From Pseudomonadota bacterium (GTDB lineage Bacteria > Pseudomonadota > Gammaproteobacteria > UBA6186 > Azoamicaceae): a stretch of DNA of 13,049 bases. The position numbers and the translations under genes are program-made. Shown here in pieces: positions 1 to 7,264 of this stretch (the first letter of the stretch is position 1; each line of letters opens with the position of its first letter). The DNA lies in the NCBI GenBank assembly GCA_021848375.1, contig JAJZUR010000006.1, positions 1-13,049 of the forward strand. The letters run 5' to 3'. Below the pieces are notes generated by a model that did not search any database, was not told where the DNA came from, and saw nothing but the letters and a program-made list of their open reading frames with translations.

Positions 1-1
1 C

Positions 2-1645
2 AGAACAACCAGTAACTCCGGTATTAATCCCGGTGAAGTCGAAGCAGAGAAACAAGTCACTTCAAAAACTGTTGTTAATTGTGGTGTTTTTATTTTTATT
101 AATTGGCGTTTTATTTTTAAATTTAAAGCAAAAGATTATATTGAATATAATAGAATTTATAACAGTGAATTTACAGTTAATGCAAGCAATTATGATAATC
201 TTTTAAGTATCGATCAGATTTCTGAGATAGTTACCACCCATGATGCTAATGTTAAATATTTTATTGATGTGCACGATCCCTTTTATTTAAACATCATTAT
301 ATTTAGAAATCATATTTCACAAGTAAATTTCTTTATAAATTATGATCTTTTTAGACAGCCAGTTTCGAAAGTGGATTTAGCCAGTAAACCATTGGCGACG
401 TCAAAATTACTGGAGAATCAGTTTTCGAATGAGCTAAAGCAATATTTAAGTAATAAGCTTCCGAGTTATATGGTACCAGGGCGTTATATACCCTTAGAAA
501 AATTACCTTTAAATGCCAATGGTAAAGTGGATAGAAAAGCGTTAATTGAATCGGAGTTTATCCGTAGTGAAAGTTATGTAGCGCCACGAAATGAAATTGA
601 AAATCAAGTGTGTCATATATGGGCAGAAGTATTGGGGTTACCAGAAGATGAACTTGGAATTCAAGATGATTTCTTTAATTTAGGGGGGCATTCATTATCT
701 GCCTTAAGGACATTATCTCTAATAAAAAACTTCTTTTTAGTCAAATTACCGACACGAACACTTTTTGATTATCCAACTGTAGAAAAGTTAGCAGATCTCA
801 TTCAAAAGGCGCAACAAAACCCAACATTTAATACTCAAAAGGGTACCATGCTGTCCCCAGTGATAGCTTTGCAAAAAAATGGTTTTAAGGCGCCCTTATT
901 CTTGATTCATCCTGTAGGCGGAACCATATTTTGGTATAAAACACTTTCACGGTATCTGGGTAATATTCGCCCTATCTATGCCATTCAAGATCCTGGGATT
1001 GACGCTAACGAATTACTTTTTAGATCTGTTCAAGAAATGGCTCGTTTCTATTTAAAGGCGATTCAAAAGATTCAACCAACAGGTCCCTATATGTTAGCAG
1101 GAGCCTCTTTCGGAGCGACACTAGCAATTGAAATAGCGAATCAATTATTAAAAGCTGGAGAGAAAGTAAATTTTATTGGACTGATGGATGGCTGGCCTGT
1201 TTATTCGAAAAAGTTCTGGGAAAAAGAATTTTTTGAGCAGTTGATGCTACAGCAATTCCAACGGATGGATTCTCAATTTAGTAGTCAAGGCATCAACGAT
1301 ATAGAGTTTCTTCTGAAACTTCAGCGGCATCGAATGTCGATGCTTCGTTATTATAAGATTCCATTCATCAATGCAAAGTTGACCTTTTTTAAGGCAGAGG
1401 AGCTTTGGCCTGTTTTTAAAGAAATGGTATTACCTCTTAATTGTTGGCAACCTTATTCAAACCAAGCAGTGGATTTTCATTTAGTGCCAGGTAACCATGA
1501 AACGATGTTCTGGGAGCCGCATGTGCAAGAACTTGCTAAGCAAATAAATGAATGTTTAAATAAAATAGAAATTCAGAAACTACCAGAAAGCGCAGTTCGG
1601 AAGATATCGCATATAAGGGTGGTCTCGAATCCTATTTATAAATAA
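2..1645 (+). CDS. Nonribosomal peptide synthetase, C-terminal part: adenylation-domain tail (probably nMT-interrupted), carrier domain, thioesterase; 5' end outside window
   Basis: This is the terminal module of an NRPS, which assembles a peptide on carrier domains and releases it through the thioesterase. The frame is open from base 2, with no in-frame ATG, GTG or TTG before the GTG at 269, so the gene begins outside the window. Counting residues from base 2: LPSYMVP (A9) lies at 153-159 and NGKVDR (A10) at 173-178. The carrier domain spans about 194-269, with the phosphopantetheine serine 231 in LGGHSL. The type I thioesterase spans about 294-519, with nucleophile Ser369 in GASFG, Asp396 in LMDG and His499 in PGNHE. 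All catalytic motifs are intact. About 140 residues precede A9 without a normal A8 core. The stretch from about residue 75 to A9 resembles the C-terminal end of N-methyltransferase domains embedded between A8 and A9. That reading is from memory of the family and is less certain than the carrier-thioesterase call. Base composition at 60-350 is very AT-rich. Confidence 0.88.
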   Translation, partial: RTTSNSGINPGEVEAEKQVTSKTVVNCGVFIFINWRFIFKFKAKDYIEYNRIYNSEFTVNASNYDNLLSIDQISEIVTTHDANVKYFIDVHDPFYLNIIIFRNHISQVNFFINYDLFRQPVSKVDLASKPLATSKLLENQFSNELKQYLSNKLPSYMVPGRYIPLEKLPLNANGKVDRKALIESEFIRSESYVAPRNEIENQVCHIWAEVLGLPEDELGIQDDFFNLGGHSLSALRTLSLIKNFFLVKLPTRTLFDYPTVEKLADLIQKAQQNPTFNTQKGTMLSPVIALQKNGFKAPLFLIHPVGGTIFWYKTLSRYLGNIRPIYAIQDPGIDANELLFRSVQEMARFYLKAIQKIQPTGPYMLAGASFGATLAIEIANQLLKAGEKVNFIGLMDGWPVYSKKFWEKEFFEQLMLQQFQRMDSQFSSQGINDIEFLLKLQRHRMSMLRYYKIPFINAKLTFFKAEELWPVFKEMVLPLNCWQPYSNQAVDFHLVPGNHETMFWEPHVQELAKQINECLNKIEIQKLPESAVRKISHIRVVSNPIYK

Positions 1646-1669
1646 AGTCTTCATATTCTATCTATCCAT

Positions 1670-1687
1670 GAGTATCGTAGGATGCTC
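1670..1687 (+). other. Small hairpin between the NRPS gene and the 243-residue gene
   Basis: GAGTATC (1670-1676) and GATGCTC (1681-1687) form a 7-base stem with one G-U pair and a 4-base loop. It lies in the 49-base gap between the NRPS stop and the next start. No T-run follows, so it is not a standard intrinsic terminator. The only Shine-Dalgarno-like AGGA for the downstream gene (1679-1682) falls in the loop and the 3' arm. Directly after it, ATTCATGAAT (1691-1700) is a perfect palindrome spanning the start codon. Confidence 0.25.
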
Positions 1688-1694
1688 CTAATTC

Positions 1695-2426
1695 ATGAAT
1701 AATGCTCATGTGGCCGATATTTTCTTTATGGCGGAAGAAAATAGCGGGTTTAGGACCTATAAAGATCTGATCCAAAACCAGAAACACCCAGTATTATTAT
1801 CGGGTACTATCGTGCTTTTGGCAGAATTTTTGAGTTATGGACTTAGAATTCCTGTGATAGGTCGATTATTGCAGCGATCTTTTACGATTGTATGCAGCGC
1901 ACTAGGTCGATTGCGAAGGCAAGGAAATTATCCCGCACTCTATGCTTTATTATTAGCCTGTTTAAGCAAAGATAACTTTAAAAAGAAGCAAAATTACCGC
2001 TGGTGGTATCTGATGCGCTTTGCGGTAGCAGCAGTGCAGGAACGCCAAATCAACTGGCGCATTCGCGATATTGTGTTAGAAGATAATCTTACTCTGCTGG
2101 GAAGTCTTGGACCAAGACCCTTAAAAGGATATGATGTAGCTTATTCATTTTTAGGATATTCGCTTTGGTTGTTTGAACGAAGTGATATCGAGGGTGCTAT
2201 CAGTATGATTAAAATTGGCGAACTTGCGGATCCCACTTGGGGATACCCTGAATATTTACATGGATGGTATGGTTTATTTACGACGGGCATAGATTCCGTT
2301 GAACACTTTGCTCGTGCCGTACATATAGATTGGAGTTTTTTACAAAGAATGAAACAAGATAAAACCTGTCTTGCACATCCCAATGTATTACACGAGGTTC
2401 AAAAGAGAACTTTGGTTTCTAGATGA
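1695..2426 (+). CDS. Unrecognised 243-residue protein with a hydrophobic N-terminal segment and TPR-like C-terminal half
   Basis: I do not recognise the family. Residues 33-57 are hydrophobic and are followed by an arginine-rich helix (about 57-76), which could be a membrane-associated hairpin. Residues 81-118 are Leu/Ala/Trp-rich. Residues about 146-180 and 182-214 read like two helical hairpins of TPR type, with a YSFLGYSLWLF-like first helix, a DPTWGYPEYLHG turn and an Ala/Phe-rich last helix. No signal peptide or catalytic motif is evident. The stop codon overlaps the gshA start in ATGA (2423-2426), so the two genes are probably translated together. The ATG at 1695 has only an AGGA about 12 bases upstream. 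An in-frame ATG at 1728 (residue 12) is the alternative and has no better ribosome site. It may belong functionally with the NRPS upstream or with gshA; the sequence does not decide. Confidence 0.75.
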   Translation: MNNAHVADIFFMAEENSGFRTYKDLIQNQKHPVLLSGTIVLLAEFLSYGLRIPVIGRLLQRSFTIVCSALGRLRRQGNYPALYALLLACLSKDNFKKKQNYRWWYLMRFAVAAVQERQINWRIRDIVLEDNLTLLGSLGPRPLKGYDVAYSFLGYSLWLFERSDIEGAISMIKIGELADPTWGYPEYLHGWYGLFTTGIDSVEHFARAVHIDWSFLQRMKQDKTCLAHPNVLHEVQKRTLVSR

Positions 2427-3991
2427 ATTCAGTTTTAATTGATCGTTTACAGGTATTAGATTCGCCGCAGTGGCATCAGGTATTGCGGGGTATTAAACGT
2501 GGATTTGAGAAAGAAGCGCTTCGAGTTGATAAAGAAGGAATGCTTGCAAAAACGCTGCATCCCAGTGCCTTGGGTTCAAGTTTAACCCATCCAATGATTA
2601 CGACGGATTATTCAGAAGCTTTATTGGAGTTTATTACACCGCCTACGACCGATTTAGCTGAACCCTTTCAGATCCTAAGCGATTTGCATCGATATACGTA
2701 TCAGCATTTAAATGATGAAATATTATGGGCAAGCAGTATGCCTTGTCGTTTGCCAACAGAAAAAGAAATTCCCATTGCGGAGTATGGCACTTCAAACTTG
2801 GGTCGCCTTAGACATATTTATCGTCAAGGATTAGGACTTCGTTATGGTCGGATCATGCAAACAATTGCAGGGATCCATTATAATTTCTCATTATCAGAAG
2901 CCTTTTGGAAAAAATATCATCAGTTATATGCTTCTACAGATTCGTTGCAAGCATTTACTTCTGCGCAATATTTAGGACTTGTTCGTAATAGTTTGCGTTA
3001 TAGTTGGCTGTTGCCCTTGTTATTTGGCGCTTCTCCTGCAGTTTGTGATTCTTTTTTTAAGACAGAAACCCCAATGTTAAAAAAATGGGATTCATCGACT
3101 TTAATTGGGCGTTATGCGACTTCTTTACGCTTAAGTGATTTAGGTTATCATAATACGGCACAATCTTTAGTTCCGATTTCCTATAATACGTTTGAAGAAT
3201 TCTTACAAACGATGCATCAAGCGGTACATACGCCATTTTTAGCATACAGTCGATTGGGTGTGCAGCAGGGTGGGCAATATCAACAATTAAGTGATAGTAT
3301 TTTTCAGGTGGAAGACGAACACTATGCATTAGTTAGACCTAAGAGGGTATCAGGAAGGGAAGAAAGAATGTTGGCAGCCATGCTGCGTGATGGGATAGAA
3401 TATATAGAAATTCGAGCGCTCGATATTAATCCTTTTATACCTATTGGGATTGAACCTAATACAGTTTACTTATTAGATGCTTATCTTATTGCTTGTTTGT
3501 TGATGGAAAGTCCACCGTTAACGGATGTGGAAAATCGGCGAATCGCTTTTAATCATAAACAAGTCGTGACGTTGGGACGCCGACCACAATTGACAATTAT
3601 GGATGGAAATGGGGATCCAAAAGATTTACAAGAATCTGCTGTTCATTTAATAGAACTAATAGGAACAGTTGCAGAGCTTTTAGATAAAACCTATCAAGTT
3701 AAAGCATTCAGTGAAGCCTGTCGTATGGCTAAGCAAAAATTATTGGCGCCCGAACAGGTCCCCTCAGCACGAATTTTACAAGAGATGGGCGAACATGGGA
3801 TTTCATATTTTGAGTTTGCGTGGAGATGGTCAGTAAAACATGGAAACTATTTTAAAAATGATAAACTTTCACCTGCTGTTTTGGTATATTATACGCAATT
3901 AGCGGAAAAATCAAAAAAAGATCAACGGGCATTGGAAAGTGAAAATACGGTACCATTTAATGAATATTTAAGTCGTTATCTTGCAACATAG
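2423..3991 (+). CDS. gshA: Glutamate-cysteine ligase (gamma-glutamylcysteine synthetase), gammaproteobacterial type
   Basis: It catalyses ATP-dependent joining of L-glutamate to L-cysteine, the first and rate-limiting step of glutathione synthesis, in the cytoplasm. The 522 residues match the usual length of about 518 for this class. Landmarks resemble the E. coli enzyme closely: GFEKEALRV at 27-35 (glutamate and metal-binding strand), ITTDYSEALLEFITP at 59-73, GTSNLGRLRHIYRQGL at 122-137, and QTIAGIHYNFS at 146-156. There is no frameshift or gap. The start overlaps the previous gene's stop by 4 bases (ATGA) and lacks its own strong Shine-Dalgarno site, which suggests coupled translation. The next gene starts 12 bases after the stop. 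No gshB is seen in the window. Confidence 0.96.
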   Translation: MNSVLIDRLQVLDSPQWHQVLRGIKRGFEKEALRVDKEGMLAKTLHPSALGSSLTHPMITTDYSEALLEFITPPTTDLAEPFQILSDLHRYTYQHLNDEILWASSMPCRLPTEKEIPIAEYGTSNLGRLRHIYRQGLGLRYGRIMQTIAGIHYNFSLSEAFWKKYHQLYASTDSLQAFTSAQYLGLVRNSLRYSWLLPLLFGASPAVCDSFFKTETPMLKKWDSSTLIGRYATSLRLSDLGYHNTAQSLVPISYNTFEEFLQTMHQAVHTPFLAYSRLGVQQGGQYQQLSDSIFQVEDEHYALVRPKRVSGREERMLAAMLRDGIEYIEIRALDINPFIPIGIEPNTVYLLDAYLIACLLMESPPLTDVENRRIAFNHKQVVTLGRRPQLTIMDGNGDPKDLQESAVHLIELIGTVAELLDKTYQVKAFSEACRMAKQKLLAPEQVPSARILQEMGEHGISYFEFAWRWSVKHGNYFKNDKLSPAVLVYYTQLAEKSKKDQRALESENTVPFNEYLSRYLAT

Positions 3992-3994
3992 AGG
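3990..3994 (+). promoter_or_regulatory. Ribosome binding site of the IcmD-like gene
   Basis: AGAGG overlaps the gshA stop codon and lies 9 bases before the ATG at 4004. It supports that start and suggests continuous transcription from gshA. Confidence 0.6.
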
Positions 3995-4003
3995 AAAGAG
4001 AAG

Positions 4004-4432
4004 ATGAAAGAAATTTGTAGATTTAATGTGGCTATATTAGTGGTATTGCTTTTGGTTGGTTTGGTTAGTAGCAGTTATGCATCAGAGCCCTCCCCCACTT
4101 TTGGTTCGATTGCTGAGAACCTGATTGCTGGAACGAGTGTGGTAACGCGTTTAGTGCATTTTATCTGTATTGTTGTTGGTTTAGGCTTTTTGGGTATGGC
4201 GGTAGCACAGTACAAAGCACATCGATTTAACCCCAAATTTGTGCCGCTCGAAAGGCCAATTATGTATGCGGTCTTGGGTATTGTTTTAATTAGCTTGCCT
4301 TTCTTTGATGAAATTTTTGGTTTAACAGGTGGTACGCATGATCTTGAGAAAAAGGAACTACTAGACAGAGGAGTACAAGTTCACGATATCGATGCGCCTT
4401 TAGATAATTGGGGAAATGACTATAACCATTAA
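4004..4432 (+). CDS. IcmD/DotP-like protein (Dot/Icm type IVB secretion family), signal peptide plus two membrane segments
   Basis: A 142-residue protein with a signal peptide (positive start, hydrophobic core 8-22, likely cut near SYA/S at 25-28). Two membrane segments follow at about 47-68 and 84-106. They are joined by a short basic, proline-containing loop (KAHRFNPKFVPLERP), and a polar, acidic tail covers 110-142. This layout (short mature N-terminus, FGSIAENLIAG-like amphipathic stretch, two helices with a K/R-N-P-PL linker) is that of IcmD/DotP, the small inner-membrane protein of Dot/Icm secretion systems, related to IcmC/DotE and DotV. The assignment rests on remembered family pattern, so a generic two-helix membrane protein cannot be excluded. 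It follows gshA by 12 bases, not icmC/icmJ, so it is either a relocated icmD or an extra paralog. Its stop lies 2 bases from the convergent bepA stop. Confidence 0.62.
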   Translation: MKEICRFNVAILVVLLLVGLVSSSYASEPSPTFGSIAENLIAGTSVVTRLVHFICIVVGLGFLGMAVAQYKAHRFNPKFVPLERPIMYAVLGIVLISLPFFDEIFGLTGGTHDLEKKELLDRGVQVHDIDAPLDNWGNDYNH

Positions 4433-4439
4433 GGTTATA
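4421..4439. terminator. Inverted repeat spanning two convergent stop codons, possible weak bidirectional terminator
   Basis: TATAACC (4421-4427), ATTAA (4428-4432) and GGTTATA (4433-4439) form a perfect 7-base stem with a 5-base loop. The repeat covers the last codons of the IcmD-like gene and the last codons of bepA, with both stop codons inside it. Five of the seven pairs are A-T and no T-run follows on either strand, so termination would be weak by itself. The position, exactly between convergent genes, is the main support. Confidence 0.35.
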
Positions 4440-5898
4440 ATTTGATGGAGCGTTGTTGTTCTTGCATATCCATCATTGCGTTTTTACGGAGTTTTATTTC
4501 TTTAGCGACTCTTGAATTTTCTCCAGCGTATTCTAAAGCCAGATCCAACTGTTGATACGCTTCTTTGAATTCACCTCTGGCTAACCTCCATTCTGCTTGT
4601 GCGCGATGTAGTTCGACAGGTTGCTGACGCAAACTATAGGCTTCAGCTAACATTTGATGAATGATGGGATCGCTCCAATGCTCTTTACGTTGTGGTGTTA
4701 ATAATTTGATTACCTGATCAGGTTGTTTATCTCGTAGTAAAAGTGTCGCCTCTTGTAACAAAATGGGGTAGTTATTGGGGTAAAGTTGCAATAAACGGGT
4801 AGTTTGGCTTAAAGCAAGAGCAGGTGATCCAACATTTTGCTCAGCTTCGGCAAGACTGAGAGCAATCACCCATTCATTGGGATTTTCTGCGACTAGCTTG
4901 CGTAAAAGAGGTAGCGCATCTTTTGCATGTCGGGTTTGAAGTAGCGCTAGGGCATAGCCATATTCTGCAGCAATTTTATTTTGATAGCGTCCTGTTTCTA
5001 ATATTTCTTTTATTCGATTGAGTCTTCGATTAGAATTTTCTTCTTTTGATGTTTCCAAGCGTGCTCGAACTAAGTGGAAAAATAAGCTGCTTTCCGCGTT
5101 TTGATGAGGGAGCATTGCTGCTCTATTTTGCGCATCTGCGATACGCGATTCAAAAATAGGGTGAGTCAATAGATATTCTGGCGGTGTTTGTCGATATTGG
5201 GTTTGCTGTTTCATTCTTTGGAATACATTGGCTAAGGCAGTGGGATCATAATTTGTCTCTGATAACAATTGTATACCGATACGATCCGCTTCTTGTTCAT
5301 GTTCTCTTGTAAAATTAATCATTTGTTGTACATGTCCGGCCATTGCAGCGGTTGCAAGATGTGCTCCAGCTTCTGGGGACCCAAACGCCCCAATCGCAAG
5401 CGCTGCTAACAGTTCTGCAAAGGTTAACGGCATCATTTTCCGATTTTGATCCATCATACGCGCTAAATGACGTTGCATAATGTGCGCTGTTTCGTGCGCA
5501 AGAACCGCGGCGAGTTGGCTTTCATTATCTACCGCTAAGATGAGCCCACTATGAACGGCGACATGACCACCAAAGAAAGCAAAGGCATTCAGCTCTGGCG
5601 AATTCACACCGAAGAAATGGAGTTTATGATTGGTTAACCGAGCATGATGACCAAATTTAAGGGCAAGCTCGTTCAAATATTCATTCACAACCGGATCTGA
5701 AATCAGGAAATCACTGCCATATATCCGTTGCATGACCATGTCACCAATAACGTTTTCGGTCTTGGTTTCTAATCGGGTGTCTTGGTGTACGCCAAGATCT
5801 GGAAAATTGGTTTCAATGGCAAGAGATAAGTTGGGAAGCCAAGTTATTAATATAATAATGGCTTTTAAGAATGCTGTATAAGGGAATTTTATCTTCAT
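4435..5898 (-). CDS. bepA: BepA/YfgC-type periplasmic M48 metalloprotease with TPR domain (outer-membrane protein quality control)
   Basis: BepA acts in the periplasm as chaperone and protease for outer-membrane assembly, notably LptD and the BAM complex. The 487 residues equal the E. coli length as I recall it. A signal peptide occupies 1-27 (core AIIILITWLP, likely cut after SLA). The M48 domain has the zinc motif HETAH at 135-139 and the third ligand Glu201 in REHEQEADRIG. His246 in LLTHP corresponds to the regulatory His246 of E. coli BepA. The region 145-195 is the helical/loop segment that gates the active site. From about 290 to the end are TPR-like helical repeats. The gene starts 4 bases after the hpnE stop, whose TAG supplies part of an AGGA ribosome site, so it is probably the last gene of an hpnD-hpnE-bepA unit. 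It converges on the IcmD-like gene. Confidence 0.93.
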   Translation of the reverse strand: MKIKFPYTAFLKAIIILITWLPNLSLAIETNFPDLGVHQDTRLETKTENVIGDMVMQRIYGSDFLISDPVVNEYLNELALKFGHHARLTNHKLHFFGVNSPELNAFAFFGGHVAVHSGLILAVDNESQLAAVLAHETAHIMQRHLARMMDQNRKMMPLTFAELLAALAIGAFGSPEAGAHLATAAMAGHVQQMINFTREHEQEADRIGIQLLSETNYDPTALANVFQRMKQQTQYRQTPPEYLLTHPIFESRIADAQNRAAMLPHQNAESSLFFHLVRARLETSKEENSNRRLNRIKEILETGRYQNKIAAEYGYALALLQTRHAKDALPLLRKLVAENPNEWVIALSLAEAEQNVGSPALALSQTTRLLQLYPNNYPILLQEATLLLRDKQPDQVIKLLTPQRKEHWSDPIIHQMLAEAYSLRQQPVELHRAQAEWRLARGEFKEAYQQLDLALEYAGENSRVAKEIKLRKNAMMDMQEQQRSIKL

Positions 5899-5902
5899 TG
5901 TC

Positions 5903-7264
5903 CTACTGCTTAACTAAGATAGCCTTATTTAATAATATCAATTGCGCCGCTTTTCTGCCACTCTGTATGGCTCCTTCTAACGTCGCTGGATAATGTGTCC
6001 GTGTATAATCACCACAAAGCCATAGATTTTCTAAAGGCGTGTAATTAAGAGGACGATAGGCATTACTCCCAATTTCACAAGAAAACGCAGCGCGTTTTTC
6101 ACAAATGACGCGAGAATCGATTAGGGGATGGTTCAAACTTGGTATTAATTGAGCTATTTCATGATGGAGTTGTTTTATCAGTGCTTGATGGTTCAGATTG
6201 CTATGAGGGCCAAGGCCTGTAATGACAACACTATAGAGATCAGATTGTCCTACAGAATGCCGATGAAATAGCCAGTGTCCTGTCGAGTTGATAAGTCCAA
6301 CCATCTCACGATTAAACTCCAAAAAGACAGCTTTAGGATAACGCAAATAAACAGTCGTAATGGGTTGGTATTGAAATTTTTGTAAATTTAAAATGGTGGA
6401 ATGACACAGTTTTTCACTAGTAGGATCACTCTTTAAAAGCTGCGCACTAACATGAGGTGGAGTCGCGAGGATGACAGCTTTGCCCCTATATTCTCGTGTT
6501 TCCGTGAACACGCCTTTGCATTGTTGTTTTTCAATAATCAGTCCATTGACACGTTGATGATATAAAACAGGACTGTGTTTTTTTTGTAGGTAATCTAGAA
6601 TAGGCGCTGGGATTACATCACTTAGGTTAGTTTTGGGAAATAGCCAATTTGAGTTTTTGTTATTTTGCGCAAAGGTTTCTGTTAATACTTTTATAAATAC
6701 TTCTGCAGAAGCTATCTCAATGGGTGTGCTTAAGGCAGCAAGCGCTATGGGTTCCCAGAGTTTTGTAATGAGGGACTGGGGTTGTTCAAAATTAATGAAC
6801 AATTGTTGAACAGATATATCTTTTTGTGTTCCAAAATGTGGTTGCGTTATTGCACGAGCGAATTGGATTGCTTTTAATTTTTCGCTAAAAGATAGGCCTT
6901 TAGCGCTTAAGAATCCGCCAAGAAATTGTACGGGAAAAGGTAACTGGGAAAGCTTTAAATGGAAGGGTTTTAAGGGTTCTTTGAGATTTAAGGAGAATAA
7001 TTCCAAAGGTGTGCGTTTAAAAACCGATGCTTCTCGGATATGGAGGTCTTTGAGTAAATTCAAAGTCTCTTGATAGGCGCCAATAAAGAGATGTTGTCCG
7101 TTATCAACGATGTCCTCGCCAAATGCAATCCCGCGTGCGCGTCCCCCAGCTTGAGGCGCCGCTTCTAGCAAAATCACTCTGTGACCGGCTTTGGCTACCG
7201 TAAAGGCTGCGGTTAAACCAGCCCATCCAGCACCAACGACAATGATGGCTTCTTTATGAGTCAT
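5903..7264 (-). CDS. hpnE: Hydroxysqualene dehydroxylase HpnE (FAD-dependent)
   Basis: HpnE reductively removes the hydroxyl of hydroxysqualene to give squalene, the third step of the bacterial HpnD-HpnC-HpnE route. It belongs to the phytoene-desaturase-like FAD oxidoreductases. The dinucleotide fold starts at residue 7 with VVGAGWAGL (glycines 11, 13 and 16), and Glu34 ends the second strand, as expected for binding the FAD ribose. GGRARG at 41-46 is the second FAD motif. The C-terminal FAD motif is WLCGDYTR at 415-422, followed by the P-A-T-L-E-G-A-x-x-S-G helix. The length of 453 is normal for the family. The start overlaps the hpnD stop by 11 bases and has no clear Shine-Dalgarno site, which implies coupling. 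The neighbouring hpnD decides the name over other amine-oxidase-like desaturases. Confidence 0.9.
   Translation of the reverse strand: MTHKEAIIVVGAGWAGLTAAFTVAKAGHRVILLEAAPQAGGRARGIAFGEDIVDNGQHLFIGAYQETLNLLKDLHIREASVFKRTPLELFSLNLKEPLKPFHLKLSQLPFPVQFLGGFLSAKGLSFSEKLKAIQFARAITQPHFGTQKDISVQQLFINFEQPQSLITKLWEPIALAALSTPIEIASAEVFIKVLTETFAQNNKNSNWLFPKTNLSDVIPAPILDYLQKKHSPVLYHQRVNGLIIEKQQCKGVFTETREYRGKAVILATPPHVSAQLLKSDPTSEKLCHSTILNLQKFQYQPITTVYLRYPKAVFLEFNREMVGLINSTGHWLFHRHSVGQSDLYSVVITGLGPHSNLNHQALIKQLHHEIAQLIPSLNHPLIDSRVICEKRAAFSCEIGSNAYRPLNYTPLENLWLCGDYTRTHYPATLEGAIQSGRKAAQLILLNKAILVKQ

Noticed and set aside
3..206. An overlapping open frame on the + strand with a leucine-rich, lysine-flanked hydrophobic stretch (a possible membrane segment), ending in TAA at 204-206
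   Set aside because: The frame used by the NRPS is open through the same bases and has a clearly stronger purine-N-pyrimidine codon pattern (about 72 percent purine first positions against about 55 percent). The hydrophobic look follows from the T-rich composition.
269..1645. Starting the NRPS-like gene at the GTG at 269 as a complete carrier-thioesterase protein
   Set aside because: No ribosome site precedes it, the frame continues open to base 2, and residues upstream fit the tail of an embedded domain. A partial gene is the better reading.
2141..2383. Open frames antisense to real genes, here and at 3057-3329, 7703-7903, 11187-11552 (partly), 11318-11542, 11615-11815 and 12428-12682
   Set aside because: Each overlaps a recognised conserved gene in another frame, shows no family pattern and lacks a good ribosome site.
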